In this document: positions 1 through 11,515 of the stretch, piece after piece
How the letters are laid out: each line of letters starts with the position of its first letter
Numbering within the stretch: the stretch's first letter is position 1
Source: Sandaracinus sp.
GTDB lineage: Bacteria; Myxococcota_A; Polyangia; Polyangiales; Houyiibacteriaceae
NCBI GenBank assembly: GCA_020633125.1
Contig: JACKEH010000047.1
Coordinates: 1-35,563 of the forward strand
DNA: 35,563 nucleotides
Reading direction: 5' to 3'
Notes under the pieces: generated by a model
What the model was told of the DNA's origin: nothing
Databases searched by the model: none
The model's input: the letters and a program-made list of their open reading frames with translations, nothing else
Translations under genes and position numbers: made by a program

Positions 1-607
1 TGCCGACCGTGATGAAGAACTCGGGGTTGAGCACGAGGCCGAGCTCTTCGCCGGTCGCCTGCTTGAAGCCGCCCGTCTGCTGGAAGAGCAAAACGCGGAA
101 GCCATCGAAGCCCGCGTCGCGAAGGGCCTTGCGGTACTCCGTGACGTACATGCCGAAGCGGCAGGGACCGCACGCACCCGCGGTGAGGAACGCGTAGCGC
201 TCGACGACCTCTTCGCTCGTCAGCCCCTCTTGGTCCCGAAGGCGGCAAAGCTCCTTCACGAGGTTGCCGACCGTGAAGTACGTCGGGTTGCACTGGCCGC
301 GGTTGCCGTACTCCTTGCCGAAGCGAAGCGCCGTCTCGTCGGCTTCGGTCAGCGCACGCACCTCGTAGCCGATGCCGGTGAGCGCGGCCTCGACGAGGTA
401 GTCGTGCGCCAGCGTGAGACCGCCGACGAGCAGCGTCGTCTTCTTGCGTTGCGACGCCGTGAAGTTCGGCGTCGTCATCGCGTCGACCCATTGCTCCTTC
501 GGCCCGGCCTCGAGCCCGAGCTTGGCGCGCTCCTCGGCTTCGAAGCGTGCGAGCTCCGCGTCGATGTCGAGCTCGCTCAGACCCTCGATGTTCTTCGGTT
601 CACCCAT
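1..607 (-). CDS. 2-hydroxyacyl-CoA dehydratase/activase partner protein, COG3581-like (C-terminus outside window)
   Basis: The minus-strand frame stays open from an ATG at 607 to the window edge, so about 202 N-terminal residues are visible and the end is missing. The piece carries the Cys motifs NRGQCNPTYFTVGNLVK (near residue 105) and GACGPCRFGMYVTEYRKAL (near residue 148), typical of COG3581 proteins. These belong to the (R)-2-hydroxyglutaryl-CoA dehydratase activator group, and the cysteines probably bind an Fe-S cluster. In many bacteria this domain is fused to the activase; here it is a separate gene 50 bp downstream of the 1201-aa activase, almost certainly in one operon. The acidic N-terminal stretch (residues 10-40) looks like a linker. 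The family call is from motif recognition; the substrate is unknown. Confidence 0.85.
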   Translation of the reverse strand, partial: MGEPKNIEGLSELDIDAELARFEAEERAKLGLEAGPKEQWVDAMTTPNFTASQRKKTTLLVGGLTLAHDYLVEAALTGIGYEVRALTEADETALRFGKEYGNRGQCNPTYFTVGNLVKELCRLRDQEGLTSEEVVERYAFLTAGACGPCRFGMYVTEYRKALRDAGFDGFRVLLFQQTGGFKQATGEELGLVLNPEFFITVG

Positions 608-657
608 GACGTTTTCCCCTCGGACGTTGGCTTCGAATCAAAATCTCGGTGTCGTGC

Positions 658-4263
<3,606 letters not shown>

Positions 4264-4306
4264 GAAGCCCCCTCGGCTCGACGCCCGCGGCTGGGGAAGC
4301 TCCCCA

Positions 4307-4322
4307 ACGCTGACGTCAGTGT
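4307..4322. promoter_or_regulatory. Candidate TetR operator 1 (palindrome centred on TGACGTCA)
   Basis: ACGCTGACGTCAGTGT has a perfect 10-bp core palindrome CTGACGTCAG, extended by AC/GT ends with one mismatched pair. It lies 44 bp upstream of the activase ATG, in the intergenic region shared with the divergent TetR gene. The site is read from the sequence; binding is inferred. Confidence 0.55.
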
Positions 4323-4369
4323 CAGTTGGTAGAGGCTCTGGCCTCGAGGGCCCAAACGAATTCGACTCG

Positions 4370-4386
4370 CATGACGTAACGTCATG
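4370..4386. promoter_or_regulatory. Candidate TetR operator 2 (17-bp perfect palindrome)
   Basis: CATGACGTAACGTCATG is a perfect 17-bp palindrome around a central A. It shares the TGACGT half-site with the palindrome 60 bp away. Two related dyads between a TetR gene and a divergent operon suggest autoregulation plus control of the activase operon. Confidence 0.55.
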
Positions 4387-4571
4387 TTTCGCGCGGCCGG
4401 AAACGCCGGATTGTCGAGTGTTTCTGCTGACCTCCCGTCACGAGCGTTTCCGTTCTGTGACGACGCCCGGAAAACCCCGTGGTTTCGCGGACCTCCAGCG
4501 TGCTACGACGGAGCGTTCCGTTTCGGACGGAACCGGAGCGACTGCCGTCCAGCTCGCCCGTCGGCCGTTCG

Positions 4572-5183
4572 ATGTCCCGCGCCGCCCCCATGACCAGCCC
4601 TCGTCGTGAGCTCCGCCGTCGCCAGCTTCTGGAAGCGGCGCGCGACGTGTTCGCGGAGAAGGGCTACGTCGCGGCGACGGTCGACGACGTGGTCGCGCGG
4701 TGTGGCGTCGCGCGCGGCACCTTCTACCTCTACTTCGACGACAAGCTCGACGTGTTCGGCGCGTTGGTTTCGGACTTCTTCGCGCGGGTCGCGGGAAGCA
4801 TTCGCTCGATCGAGCTCGGAGCCGACGCCGCGCCGCCGCGTGAGCAGCTTCGCGCGAACCTCGCGCGGGTCGTGACGCTCGCGATGGACGAGCCGGGCAT
4901 GGTGAAGATCGCGTTCGGCACCGCATTCGGCGTGGACCCCGCGCTCGACGAGCGGCTCGCACGTTTCTACGCGGCGCTCTCGACCTTCATGGACGAGACG
5001 CTGCAAACCGGTCAGCGGCTCGGCCTCGTGCGCGGCGGCGACCGACGTCTGATGCTGAGCATCGCCATCGGCGGGTTGCAGCAGCTCTTGCGCGACGCGG
5101 TCGACGGACACGTTCCTTCGGACGAGCACGCGTTGGTCGACGCGGTGATGGACTTCCTGCAGAGCGGCTTGCTCGCACACTGA
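4572..5183 (+). CDS. TetR/AcrR family transcriptional regulator
   Basis: A 203-aa protein whose N-terminal helix-turn-helix is clear: LLEAARDVFAEKGYVAAT, then VDDVVARCGVARGTFYLYF and DDKLDVFGAL at about residues 19-62, the standard TetR_N pattern. The remainder is an all-helical ligand/dimer domain of normal size. Its ligand cannot be told from sequence; an acyl-CoA would fit the neighbour. The frame is open further upstream (to 4479), but the family start fits the ATG at 4572 or the one at 4590; neither has a strong Shine-Dalgarno. It is divergent from the acyl-CoA dehydratase activase operon, with two palindromes in between, so it is the likely repressor of that operon and of itself. Confidence 0.93.
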   Translation: MSRAAPMTSPRRELRRRQLLEAARDVFAEKGYVAATVDDVVARCGVARGTFYLYFDDKLDVFGALVSDFFARVAGSIRSIELGADAAPPREQLRANLARVVTLAMDEPGMVKIAFGTAFGVDPALDERLARFYAALSTFMDETLQTGQRLGLVRGGDRRLMLSIAIGGLQQLLRDAVDGHVPSDEHALVDAVMDFLQSGLLAH

Positions 5184-5206
5184 AGTCGGCGGCTTCTTTC
5201 CGAGCC

Positions 5207-5240
5207 CATGCCCGTGCCCGTGCGTGCCGTGCCGTGCTCG
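5207..5240. repeat. GTGCC/GTGCCC-rich intergenic repeat, copy 1
   Basis: A short run of GTGCCC and GTGCC units lies between the TetR gene and the next gene. Longer versions of the same repeat occur at 9889-9985 and 29682-29745, all outside genes. It looks like a dispersed low-complexity intergenic element. Confidence 0.6.
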
Positions 5241-5343
5241 CGCGTGTGGGTACCGCGCCTCCGCCCGTGGTTCCAAGCGTGCTGGCCTTGGCGGCTCGCG
5301 AAGCTGGCTCTACACCGATACGCTCGCACCGTTCGGAGGGTCC

Positions 5344-5946
5344 ATGCGTCAGCTCGCCACGTTCGCCGTCTCGCTTCTCCTGCTCACCGCCGCCTCGGCG
5401 TCCGCGCAGAGCGGGGACACATCGAACGCATCGACACCCTCCGCGTCGAGCGCGAGCGTAGCGACACCCAACCCCGCGAACGGCGCCTGGCAGCTTCGAC
5501 CGAGCCTCGCGTGGAGCGTCGTCACCGACGAACGCACGCACGGGCTCGGCGGCGGCCTCGAGCTGATTCGGTTCCCCAACGCGTCCGCGTGGCGCGTCGG
5601 CGTCTTCTCGGAGGCCTTCGGTGAGCTCGACGGAGCGGCGCGTGTCGCGGGCGGTCTCTCCTTCGGCTACGGCATGTTCGGTCTGCAAGCCGGCGTCGCG
5701 CACCGCACCGAAGGCGACTACGCGGCGGCGACCTCGCTGCAGATCGCGAAGACCCTGACCTTCGGACCCGCGGGGCTCGCGCTGCGCATGGGCATCCCGC
5801 TGCACACCTACGGCGCGTCACAGGATCTCGACCTCCCGTCGCGCGGCGTCGAGCTCGCGGTGGTGGTGCAGGTGGGTTGGTCCTTCACGCTCTCGGGAGC
5901 GCGGCCGCCACACCAGCACTCGTGCCACGGGCACGCTCACCACTGA
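5344..5946 (+). CDS. Exported protein of unknown function with His-rich C-terminal tail
   Basis: A 200-aa protein with a clear Sec signal peptide (MRQLATFAVSLLLLTAASASA, cleavage probably after ASA). A Ser/Ala/Thr-rich linker follows, then a region with alternating hydrophobic and Gly/aromatic residues (FGYGMFGLQAGVAHRTEG, and later LAVVVQVGWSFTL) that resembles short beta strands of an outer-membrane or periplasmic beta protein. The last residues, PHQHSCHGHAHH, hold five His and one Cys and could bind a metal. The start is well supported by GGAGGG four bases before the ATG. I do not recognise a family. It faces the SprT-like gene convergently. Confidence 0.8.
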   Translation: MRQLATFAVSLLLLTAASASAQSGDTSNASTPSASSASVATPNPANGAWQLRPSLAWSVVTDERTHGLGGGLELIRFPNASAWRVGVFSEAFGELDGAARVAGGLSFGYGMFGLQAGVAHRTEGDYAAATSLQIAKTLTFGPAGLALRMGIPLHTYGASQDLDLPSRGVELAVVVQVGWSFTLSGARPPHQHSCHGHAHH

Positions 5947-6021
5947 GCGAGCGCGTTTTCCCGCGCGCAGTCGCCACCGGCACGGGCATCACTGAACGAG
6001 CGCGTTTCCGAGCGAGTGCGC

Positions 6022-6945
6022 TCAGCGGCGCATCGAGCGAAGCAGCATCGCCAAGTTCGCCCGCTCCCAACGCTCGGTGCGGTCGTGGTCCGGGTACGCG
6101 CGCTCGCGCCGCCGGAACTCCGGCGTGTGGAAGTAGGTCTTCCCGTGCTGCTCCACCGCCGGCAGTGCGTGGTGGAGCATCTCGTGGTGCACGACGGTGG
6201 CGACGACGTACTCGGGGACCCACGCCTGATCGAGCACGGGGTGAATCCGCACGAGCTTCTCGCTCGGCGTGTAGGTGCCGAGCTGAAGTCCACGCTGCCC
6301 ACGCTTGGCACGCGTCAGACGCCCCCACGTGATGCGCACGTCGTCGAAGCTCTCCACGAAGCGCGGGAGCAGCGATTCGTAGATCGCCTTCAAATCGTGA
6401 TGCGCGCCGCGGGTGCGAATGATCGTGCGGCGCTGGCGCGGCTTGGTGATCTGATGCGCACGTGACGCGATGAAGGCGTCGACGAGCTCGCCGGCCGCGC
6501 GATCCCGCTTGCCGAGGTAACGCGCGAGCGTCTCGACGGTCGCATCGTCGGCGTCGAGGAACATGCGGTGAAGGCGCACCTCGATCACGCCTTCACCACG
6601 ACGCGCCGAGACCATCATGCGGCGGTTGTCGGTGATCGTGAGACGCACGGGTTGCCCGAGCCTGAGCGCGAGGCGCTGGGCGATGCGGAGCGCGGGGGGG
6701 TCGTCTTGCTTGGCGGCGTCCACGAGGCGGTCCGCGAGGCGCGCGAGCTCTTCGACGCGACAACGCGCGCTCTCCTCGCGCGATCGACGAAGCGCGTCGA
6801 GCTCGGCCGGCGCGAGCACACGACCGCTCGACGAGGGCGCGCGTGACGGCGACGGAGCAAGATGCCGCTCCTTCACGGACGGCTCGGCCGGAGGCTCCGC
6901 GCGCCCCGTCAGAAGACCGAAATCGAAGCCGAGCTGCTTCGGCAC
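6022..6945 (-). CDS. SprT-like zinc metalloprotease domain protein
   Basis: The C-terminal half is a SprT-like domain. ITWGRLTRAKRGQRGLQLG is followed by the zinc motif VVHHEMLHHALP (HExxH) and, some 15 residues on, FHTPEFRRRERAYP, which can supply the third ligand. SprT/Spartan domains are zinc proteases, and some act on DNA-protein crosslinks; bacterial members are poorly characterised. The N-terminal half (about 130 aa) is charged, helical and unassigned. The frame is open to 7221, but that part overlaps the next gene and looks non-coding. A GTG at 6945 (VPKQLGFDFG) gives 307 aa and is my choice; the start is uncertain. It lies 31 bp downstream of the PLP-enzyme gene and may be co-transcribed with it. 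Confidence 0.85.
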   Translation of the reverse strand: MPKQLGFDFGLLTGRAEPPAEPSVKERHLAPSPSRAPSSSGRVLAPAELDALRRSREESARCRVEELARLADRLVDAAKQDDPPALRIAQRLALRLGQPVRLTITDNRRMMVSARRGEGVIEVRLHRMFLDADDATVETLARYLGKRDRAAGELVDAFIASRAHQITKPRQRRTIIRTRGAHHDLKAIYESLLPRFVESFDDVRITWGRLTRAKRGQRGLQLGTYTPSEKLVRIHPVLDQAWVPEYVVATVVHHEMLHHALPAVEQHGKTYFHTPEFRRRERAYPDHDRTERWERANLAMLLRSMRR

Positions 6946-6976
6946 CGCTTGGGCGTACGGGTGCGGAGGATCGGCG

Positions 6977-8077
6977 TCAAGGGCGCGACGCGTGGTGCAC
7001 CCAAGGACGCGTCCACCACGGCGCGCTCGGAGCCGCGCTCGGCAGGGGCGCGGTGCTCTTCGTCGACCAGAAGAGCAAGGGCGCGGCGGCGCCGCGTCGT
7101 GCGGCGTCGAGCAAACCTGCGGCCGCCTTCGCGGAGTAGGTGGTATCGAGAACGAGTCCTTCGACGGCAGCGAAGCGAACGAGGGCATCGCGTCCGGCCG
7201 CCGTGGCGTGGCCGTAGCCACGACCGAGCTGCGTGCCGTCGACCGTGAGCGCCGCGCCGAGCGTGGCGGCGTCGAAGGCGAAGCGAGGCTCGCCCGCGAG
7301 CTCGGCCAAGAGGCGTGCGGCGCGCACCGCGAGACCGACGATGCGGCGCTTCGCGGTCACCGGCCACGGCGTCACGCGCACCCCCACGATGCTCGGCGGC
7401 GCACGAAACCCGACACCCAGCAGCGAGGCGACGTGCACGCCGACCAGCAGGCCCGCGGTGGTGCAGGTCGAACCGACGCCCACCACGATCGTGCGCGGCT
7501 CGGGCACTTCGCCAGCGGCGACCTGCTCCGCCAGCTCGAGGGCGCCGTTGACGTAGCCGAGCGCACCACGCGGCGTCGCGCCGCCGGGCACCATCACGTA
7601 AGTGCGCTCGTGTCGGAGCCGTGCGCGGAGCGACGCGGCGAGCATCGCGGGCGGCAGCGCCGACCAATGCGGGATCGCGTGAAGCTCACGCGCGGCGAGC
7701 ACCTCGAAGTTCTCGAGCGCGCACGGGCTCGCCGGTTGCGGGAAGAGCAGGGCGCTCGCGTCGAGACCGACCCGCGGCGCATGAAGCGCGGTGGCGACGC
7801 CGTGGTTGGTCCCGAACGCGCCCGTCGACACGACGTGCGTGGCGCCGCCTTCGAGCGCTTCGGCGAAGAGCACCTCGAGCGTTCGCACCTTGTTGCCGCC
7901 GTAGACCGTCGAGCTGCGGTCGTCGCGTTTGACGTACGCGGGCGCGGAAAGGCGCGCGTCGCGCATCACGGGCGCGAGGTCGTCGATCGGCGTCGGAAAG
8001 TCCCCGAGCGCGACGAAAGGCAGCCGATCGGCGAGCCGCGGAAGGTGGCGAAGCAACGGACGGTCGAGCACGCGCAC
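6977..8077 (-). CDS. PLP-dependent enzyme, ACC deaminase/D-cysteine desulfhydrase family
   Basis: The protein (366 aa from a GTG at 8077; a TTG at 8095 is also possible) has the family N-terminus LPFVALGDFPTPIDDL. YVKRDDRSSTVYGGNKVRTLE follows, with the PLP lysine in GGNK, and then VSTGAFGTNHGVATALHA in the substrate region. A Ser/Thr/Gly phosphate-binding segment (VGVGSTCTTAGLLVG) is present. The family (fold type II) removes sulfide from D-cysteine or opens 1-aminocyclopropane-1-carboxylate; which of the two cannot be decided here. The last 25 residues after LLFWSTKS are Pro/Ala/Trp-rich and extend past the usual end. It sits between the SprT-like gene and a small membrane protein gene on the same strand. 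Confidence 0.85.
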   Translation of the reverse strand: MRVLDRPLLRHLPRLADRLPFVALGDFPTPIDDLAPVMRDARLSAPAYVKRDDRSSTVYGGNKVRTLEVLFAEALEGGATHVVSTGAFGTNHGVATALHAPRVGLDASALLFPQPASPCALENFEVLAARELHAIPHWSALPPAMLAASLRARLRHERTYVMVPGGATPRGALGYVNGALELAEQVAAGEVPEPRTIVVGVGSTCTTAGLLVGVHVASLLGVGFRAPPSIVGVRVTPWPVTAKRRIVGLAVRAARLLAELAGEPRFAFDAATLGAALTVDGTQLGRGYGHATAAGRDALVRFAAVEGLVLDTTYSAKAAAGLLDAARRGAAAPLLFWSTKSTAPLPSAAPSAPWWTRPWVHHASRP

Positions 8078-8107
8078 GAGGGGAGGGTAGACCAATCTCG
8101 TCGGGTG

Positions 8108-8383
8108 CTACGCGTCGTCGCTTCTCGAGCGATGTCGCGGGGTGAGTGCCCAGACCAGCAGCAACGCGCCGCCGAACCCCGCAGCGCAGAGCGTGGAGCA
8201 GACCGCGGTGGCGAACCAGAGGAGCGAGGTCTCCGTGGGAATGCCGGAAGCCTGCGTCGCCACGGAGCGCGCGTTGGCGTGTCGCGCGAGGAGGCCTGCC
8301 GCCACGGCGACGGTCAGAACGACGAGCGAAGCGCGCGCGCCGGCACGTGGAGATGCACTTCGGGAGGTCGTTGGCTTCACCAC
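8108..8383 (-). CDS. Small membrane protein of unknown function
   Basis: About 91 aa from a GTG at 8383 (or the adjacent GTG at 8380). Two hydrophobic segments, ASLVVLTVAVAAGLLA and LLWFATAVCSTLCAAG running on to ALLLVWAL, are separated by a short polar loop, and the protein ends in a basic/acidic tail (RHRSRSDDA). No family is recognised. The frame is open further upstream, but that part overlaps the divergent aminopeptidase gene and is Arg-rich shadow sequence. It lies 30 bp ahead of the PLP-enzyme gene on the same strand. Confidence 0.55.
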   Translation of the reverse strand: MVKPTTSRSASPRAGARASLVVLTVAVAAGLLARHANARSVATQASGIPTETSLLWFATAVCSTLCAAGFGGALLLVWALTPRHRSRSDDA

Positions 8384-8486
8384 GAGCGCGAGACGAACGT
8401 CGTGGCCCAACTTCTTCCGTGGCGGTCTCGCGGTCTCGCGGTCTCGCGGCCTCGCCGCCCGCGGCTCCCTCTGCCATGGTTCGCGG

Positions 8487-9860
8487 GTGATCGACGCCGA
8501 CGCCCTTCGAGCCCACGACGCTTCCCTCTTCGCCGCACGCCGCGCGCGCCTTCTCGCCACCTTCGCGGGCGAGGCGTTGATTCCGGCGGGCGTTCCGTTC
8601 CCCAAGAACTATCCGGCGAACCCGTTCCCCTTTCGTGCGTCGAGCCACTTTCTCTACCTGGTCGGGCTGCCCCTGCCGGGCGCGCAGCTCGTCTTGCGGG
8701 GCGACGACACGACGCTCTACGTCGAGGCGCCGGCCGCGGACGACGAGCTCTGGCACGGACCGACGCCTTCGCTCGACGACCTCGCTCGTGTGACGGGGCT
8801 GCGCGTGGCACCGCTCGACGCGTTCGCGCCGCTCTCGCCGGATGCCGCCGTGCTTCTGCCGCAGGGCGAGCGGGCGCGTGTCACCGCGGCGGGTCTGCTG
8901 CGCCGCGAGATCACGCCGCCGACCGACGAGGATCTCGCGCTCCAGGACGCCATGATCGCGCTGCGCCTCGTGCACGACGCGGGCGCGATCGCGGAGCTTC
9001 GGCGTGCGGCCGAGGCCACGGTCGCCGCGCATCGTGCGGGCATGGCCGCGACCCGCGTGGGCGTGACGGAGTTCGCCATCGCAGCCGCGATGGAAGGCGA
9101 GCTGATGCGTCGCGGCATGAGCACGAGCTACGGCTCGATCGTCTCCGTGCGCGGCGAGATCCTGCACAACCACAGCCACGCCGGCACCGCGAAGGAAGGC
9201 GACCTGCTGCTCGCGGACGTGGGAGCGGAGACGGGCCTCGGGTTCGCGGGCGACGTCACGCGAACGTGGCCGGTCAGCGGGCGCTTCGACGGACCGCAAC
9301 GTGCGCTCTACGAGGTCGTGCTCGCGGCGCAGAAAGACACCATCGCGCGCTGCACGGCCGGCACGCGCTACCGCGACGTGCACCTCGCGGCGTGTCGCGC
9401 GATCGCGGAAGGTCTCGTCGGGCTCGGCATTCTTCGCGGCGACGTCGACGAGCTCGTCGCAGACGGCGTGCACGCCACGTTCTTCCCGCACGGCATCGGG
9501 CACCTGCTCGGGCTCGACGTGCACGACATGGAGGACCTCGGCGACCGCGCGGGCTACGCGGCCGGGCGCGAGCGAAGCACGCAGTTCGGCCTCGGCTACC
9601 TGCGCCTCGACCGCGACCTGCAGCCGGGCATGGCGGTCACGATCGAGCCCGGCTTCTACGCCGTGCCCGCGATTCTCCGGGATCCCGAACGTCGGCGCGT
9701 CGCGAAGGACCGCATCGACTTCGCGACGCTCGAGGCGTTCGCCAGCGTGCGCGGCATTCGCATCGAGGACGACGTGCTCGTCACCGACGGCGCGCCGGAG
9801 GTGCTGACTGCGGCGCTTCCGAAGGACGCGGCGGCGATCGAAGCCTGCGTCGGCGCCTGA
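8487..9860 (+). CDS. pepP: Xaa-Pro aminopeptidase, M24B (aminopeptidase P)
   Basis: A 457-aa protein with an aminopeptidase-P N-terminal domain (FPKNYPANPFPFRASSHFLY, residues about 36-55) and a C-terminal pita-bread M24 domain. All five metal ligands are visible: Asp in LLLADVGAE, Asp in FAGDVTRTWPVSG, His in HGIGHLLGLDVHD, Glu in TIEPGFY and Glu in IRIEDDVLVT. The enzyme removes the N-terminal residue when proline is second, using two Mn or similar ions, and is normally cytoplasmic; no signal peptide is visible. The GTG at 8487 begins the typical 'IDADALRAHDASLFAARRARL' type N-terminus; the longer upstream frame is Arg-rich and unlikely to be coding. Confidence 0.93.
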   Translation: MIDADALRAHDASLFAARRARLLATFAGEALIPAGVPFPKNYPANPFPFRASSHFLYLVGLPLPGAQLVLRGDDTTLYVEAPAADDELWHGPTPSLDDLARVTGLRVAPLDAFAPLSPDAAVLLPQGERARVTAAGLLRREITPPTDEDLALQDAMIALRLVHDAGAIAELRRAAEATVAAHRAGMAATRVGVTEFAIAAAMEGELMRRGMSTSYGSIVSVRGEILHNHSHAGTAKEGDLLLADVGAETGLGFAGDVTRTWPVSGRFDGPQRALYEVVLAAQKDTIARCTAGTRYRDVHLAACRAIAEGLVGLGILRGDVDELVADGVHATFFPHGIGHLLGLDVHDMEDLGDRAGYAAGRERSTQFGLGYLRLDRDLQPGMAVTIEPGFYAVPAILRDPERRRVAKDRIDFATLEAFASVRGIRIEDDVLVTDGAPEVLTAALPKDAAAIEACVGA

Positions 9861-9888
9861 GCGTCGTTTCGACCGCGCCCACGGCACG

Positions 9889-9985
9889 CGTTCCTTCCGT
9901 GCCCGTGCCCGTGCCGTGCCCGTGCCCGTGCCCGTCATGTCGCTCTCGTGCCCGCGTGTGGGCGTCGTCTCGTGCCCGTGCCCAA
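9889..9985. repeat. GTGCCC-type intergenic repeat, copy 2
   Basis: A run of GTGCCC units with minor variants, opened by CGTTCCTTCC. The first 27 bases (9889-9915) recur exactly at 29682-29708. It lies between the convergent ends of the aminopeptidase and sugar dehydrogenase genes, next to a terminator. No protein-like frame explains it. Confidence 0.7.
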
Positions 9986-9990
9986 ACGAA

Positions 9991-10016
9991 AAACGCCACC
10001 CCGCAGGATGGCGTTT
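9991..10016 (-). terminator. Rho-independent terminator of the sugar dehydrogenase gene
   Basis: Read on the minus strand, AAACGCCA and TGGCGTTT form an 8-bp stem with further C-G pairs inside, followed by a T-rich run (TTTTTCGTTT). It starts 18 bp after the stop codon of the minus-strand gene. The stem could also serve the convergent aminopeptidase gene. Confidence 0.8.
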
Positions 10017-10034
10017 CACGCGTTCGAGAAGGCT

Positions 10035-11351
10035 TCAGCCCGGGACGATTCGGTACACCTTGCCATCGCCGATGTAGACGACGAAGACCTCGCCGTTCGC
10101 GTCCTCGCCGAAGCTCGCGAGCCCCGACCCCCGACCCGACAAGCCGGGCGCGCGCTCGTGGCTCAACACCTCGCCGTCGCAGAAGCGCACCGCGCCGACG
10201 TGCGGGCTCGCGTAGTCGCTGTAGAGGTACCAGCCGCGAAGGCTCGGGATGGCGCTGCCGCGGTAGACGTAGCCTCCGGTGATCGACACGCCGCCCGCGG
10301 GCGCAGAGCCGTCGTTGTGCTCGTAGACGACGATGGGCTCGTAGTGATCGGCGACCCGATCGACGAGCTCCGCGCGGTGCACGGAGAGGCCTTCGTACGC
10401 CGCCCAACCGAGGTTGCGACCCGCCGGTGTGCCCGCGGGCAAGACGTCGATCTCCTCCCACACGTTCTGACCGACGTCCGCGATCCACAGGTCGCCCGTC
10501 GTGCGATCGAAGGAGAAGCGCCACGGGTTGCGCACGCCGTAGTGGTAGATCTGGGGCAGGCCTTCGGCGCCCGAGAAGGGGTTACCCGCCGCCGCGTAGT
10601 CCGCGCCCGCCGCATCGACGTCGAGGCGAAGGATCGCGCCGAAGAGCGTCGAGAGGTTCAGGCCGTTGCCGAACATGCCGTGACGATCGCCGCCGCCGCC
10701 CTCGTCGCCCATCGCGACGTAGAGGAACCCGTCAGGCCCGAAGGCGATCATGCCGCCGTTGTGGTTCGACTCCGAGTCGTTCACCTCGACGAGCCGCGCG
10801 ACCTCGGTGGGATCGGCGACGTCCGGGTCGGCGTCGCTGCGGTGGTATTCGGCTACCACGTTGCGTCGCGGGGAGCCCGGCGTGAAGAAGATGAAGAAGC
10901 GACCGTTGTCTGCGTAGCCCGGGTGGAACGCGAGCCCGAGCAGGCCCTGCTCGCCGTCCGCGAGCAGCCCGCCGCTCACGTCGAGGAAGGTTCCGACGCG
11001 CTCGCCGTCACGGACGACCACGATGCGGCCCGGCTTCTCGACGACGTAGATGGTGTCGGCGTCGCCAGGGGCGACGGTGGCGTAGATGGGCGCCGCGAAG
11101 CTCACGCCGGGCGCGATGTCTTCGACGCCGAGCATCGGCAGCGTCTCCCCGGGGCAAGCCGGGGGGCCCGCGTCGACACTGGCGTCGGTGCCACCTCCGC
11201 CGTCGGGAGGCGGAACGTCGGCGTCCTCGGTCGTGCCGCCGTCGCGGACGACGGTCGCGTCCAGACCGGCGTCGGTCCCGGGCGCGTCGTCGTCGCCACC
11301 GCACGCAGCGAAGAGAAGGAGCGAACAAGCCCAGCGAGTGGATCGGCGCAT
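10035..11351 (-). CDS. PQQ-dependent aldose/sorbosone dehydrogenase-like lipoprotein
   Basis: A 438-aa exported beta-propeller protein. The N-terminus MRRSTRWACSLLLFAACGG is a lipoprotein signal with Cys at about residue 17. A long Asp/Gly/Pro-rich linker typical of myxobacterial lipoproteins follows (residues 18-65). The soluble glucose/sorbosone dehydrogenase family is marked by GLLGLAFHPGYADNGRFF, SNHNGGMIAFGPDGFLYVA (the catalytic His of the family sits in NHNGG), GVRNPWRFSFD and AGRNLGWAAYEG. The family oxidises aldoses using PQQ and Ca; the substrate is not predictable. The ATG at 11351 is chosen because the signal peptide starts there. A strong terminator follows the gene. No PQQ synthesis genes are in the window. 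Confidence 0.9.
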   Translation of the reverse strand: MRRSTRWACSLLLFAACGGDDDAPGTDAGLDATVVRDGGTTEDADVPPPDGGGGTDASVDAGPPACPGETLPMLGVEDIAPGVSFAAPIYATVAPGDADTIYVVEKPGRIVVVRDGERVGTFLDVSGGLLADGEQGLLGLAFHPGYADNGRFFIFFTPGSPRRNVVAEYHRSDADPDVADPTEVARLVEVNDSESNHNGGMIAFGPDGFLYVAMGDEGGGGDRHGMFGNGLNLSTLFGAILRLDVDAAGADYAAAGNPFSGAEGLPQIYHYGVRNPWRFSFDRTTGDLWIADVGQNVWEEIDVLPAGTPAGRNLGWAAYEGLSVHRAELVDRVADHYEPIVVYEHNDGSAPAGGVSITGGYVYRGSAIPSLRGWYLYSDYASPHVGAVRFCDGEVLSHERAPGLSGRGSGLASFGEDANGEVFVVYIGDGKVYRIVPG

Positions 11352-11515
11352 CCGGGCATCGTGCACGGCTCGTTTCGCCTTTGCCAAGCGGGCTCGACGG
11401 ACTCGGGCCGTGGCGTCGTAGGGTTCCACCCGCAGCGGCCGAGAAGAGGGTTCACACGCTGTCGGAGCGGGGGCGCTTGCGAAACGGTGCTCCCGAGACG
11501 TACACCCGCCGCCCT

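Noticed and set aside
6617..10282. A 1221-codon open frame on the plus strand
   Set aside because: It overlaps four recognised genes, two of them in the opposite direction, and its translation is Arg-rich without motifs.
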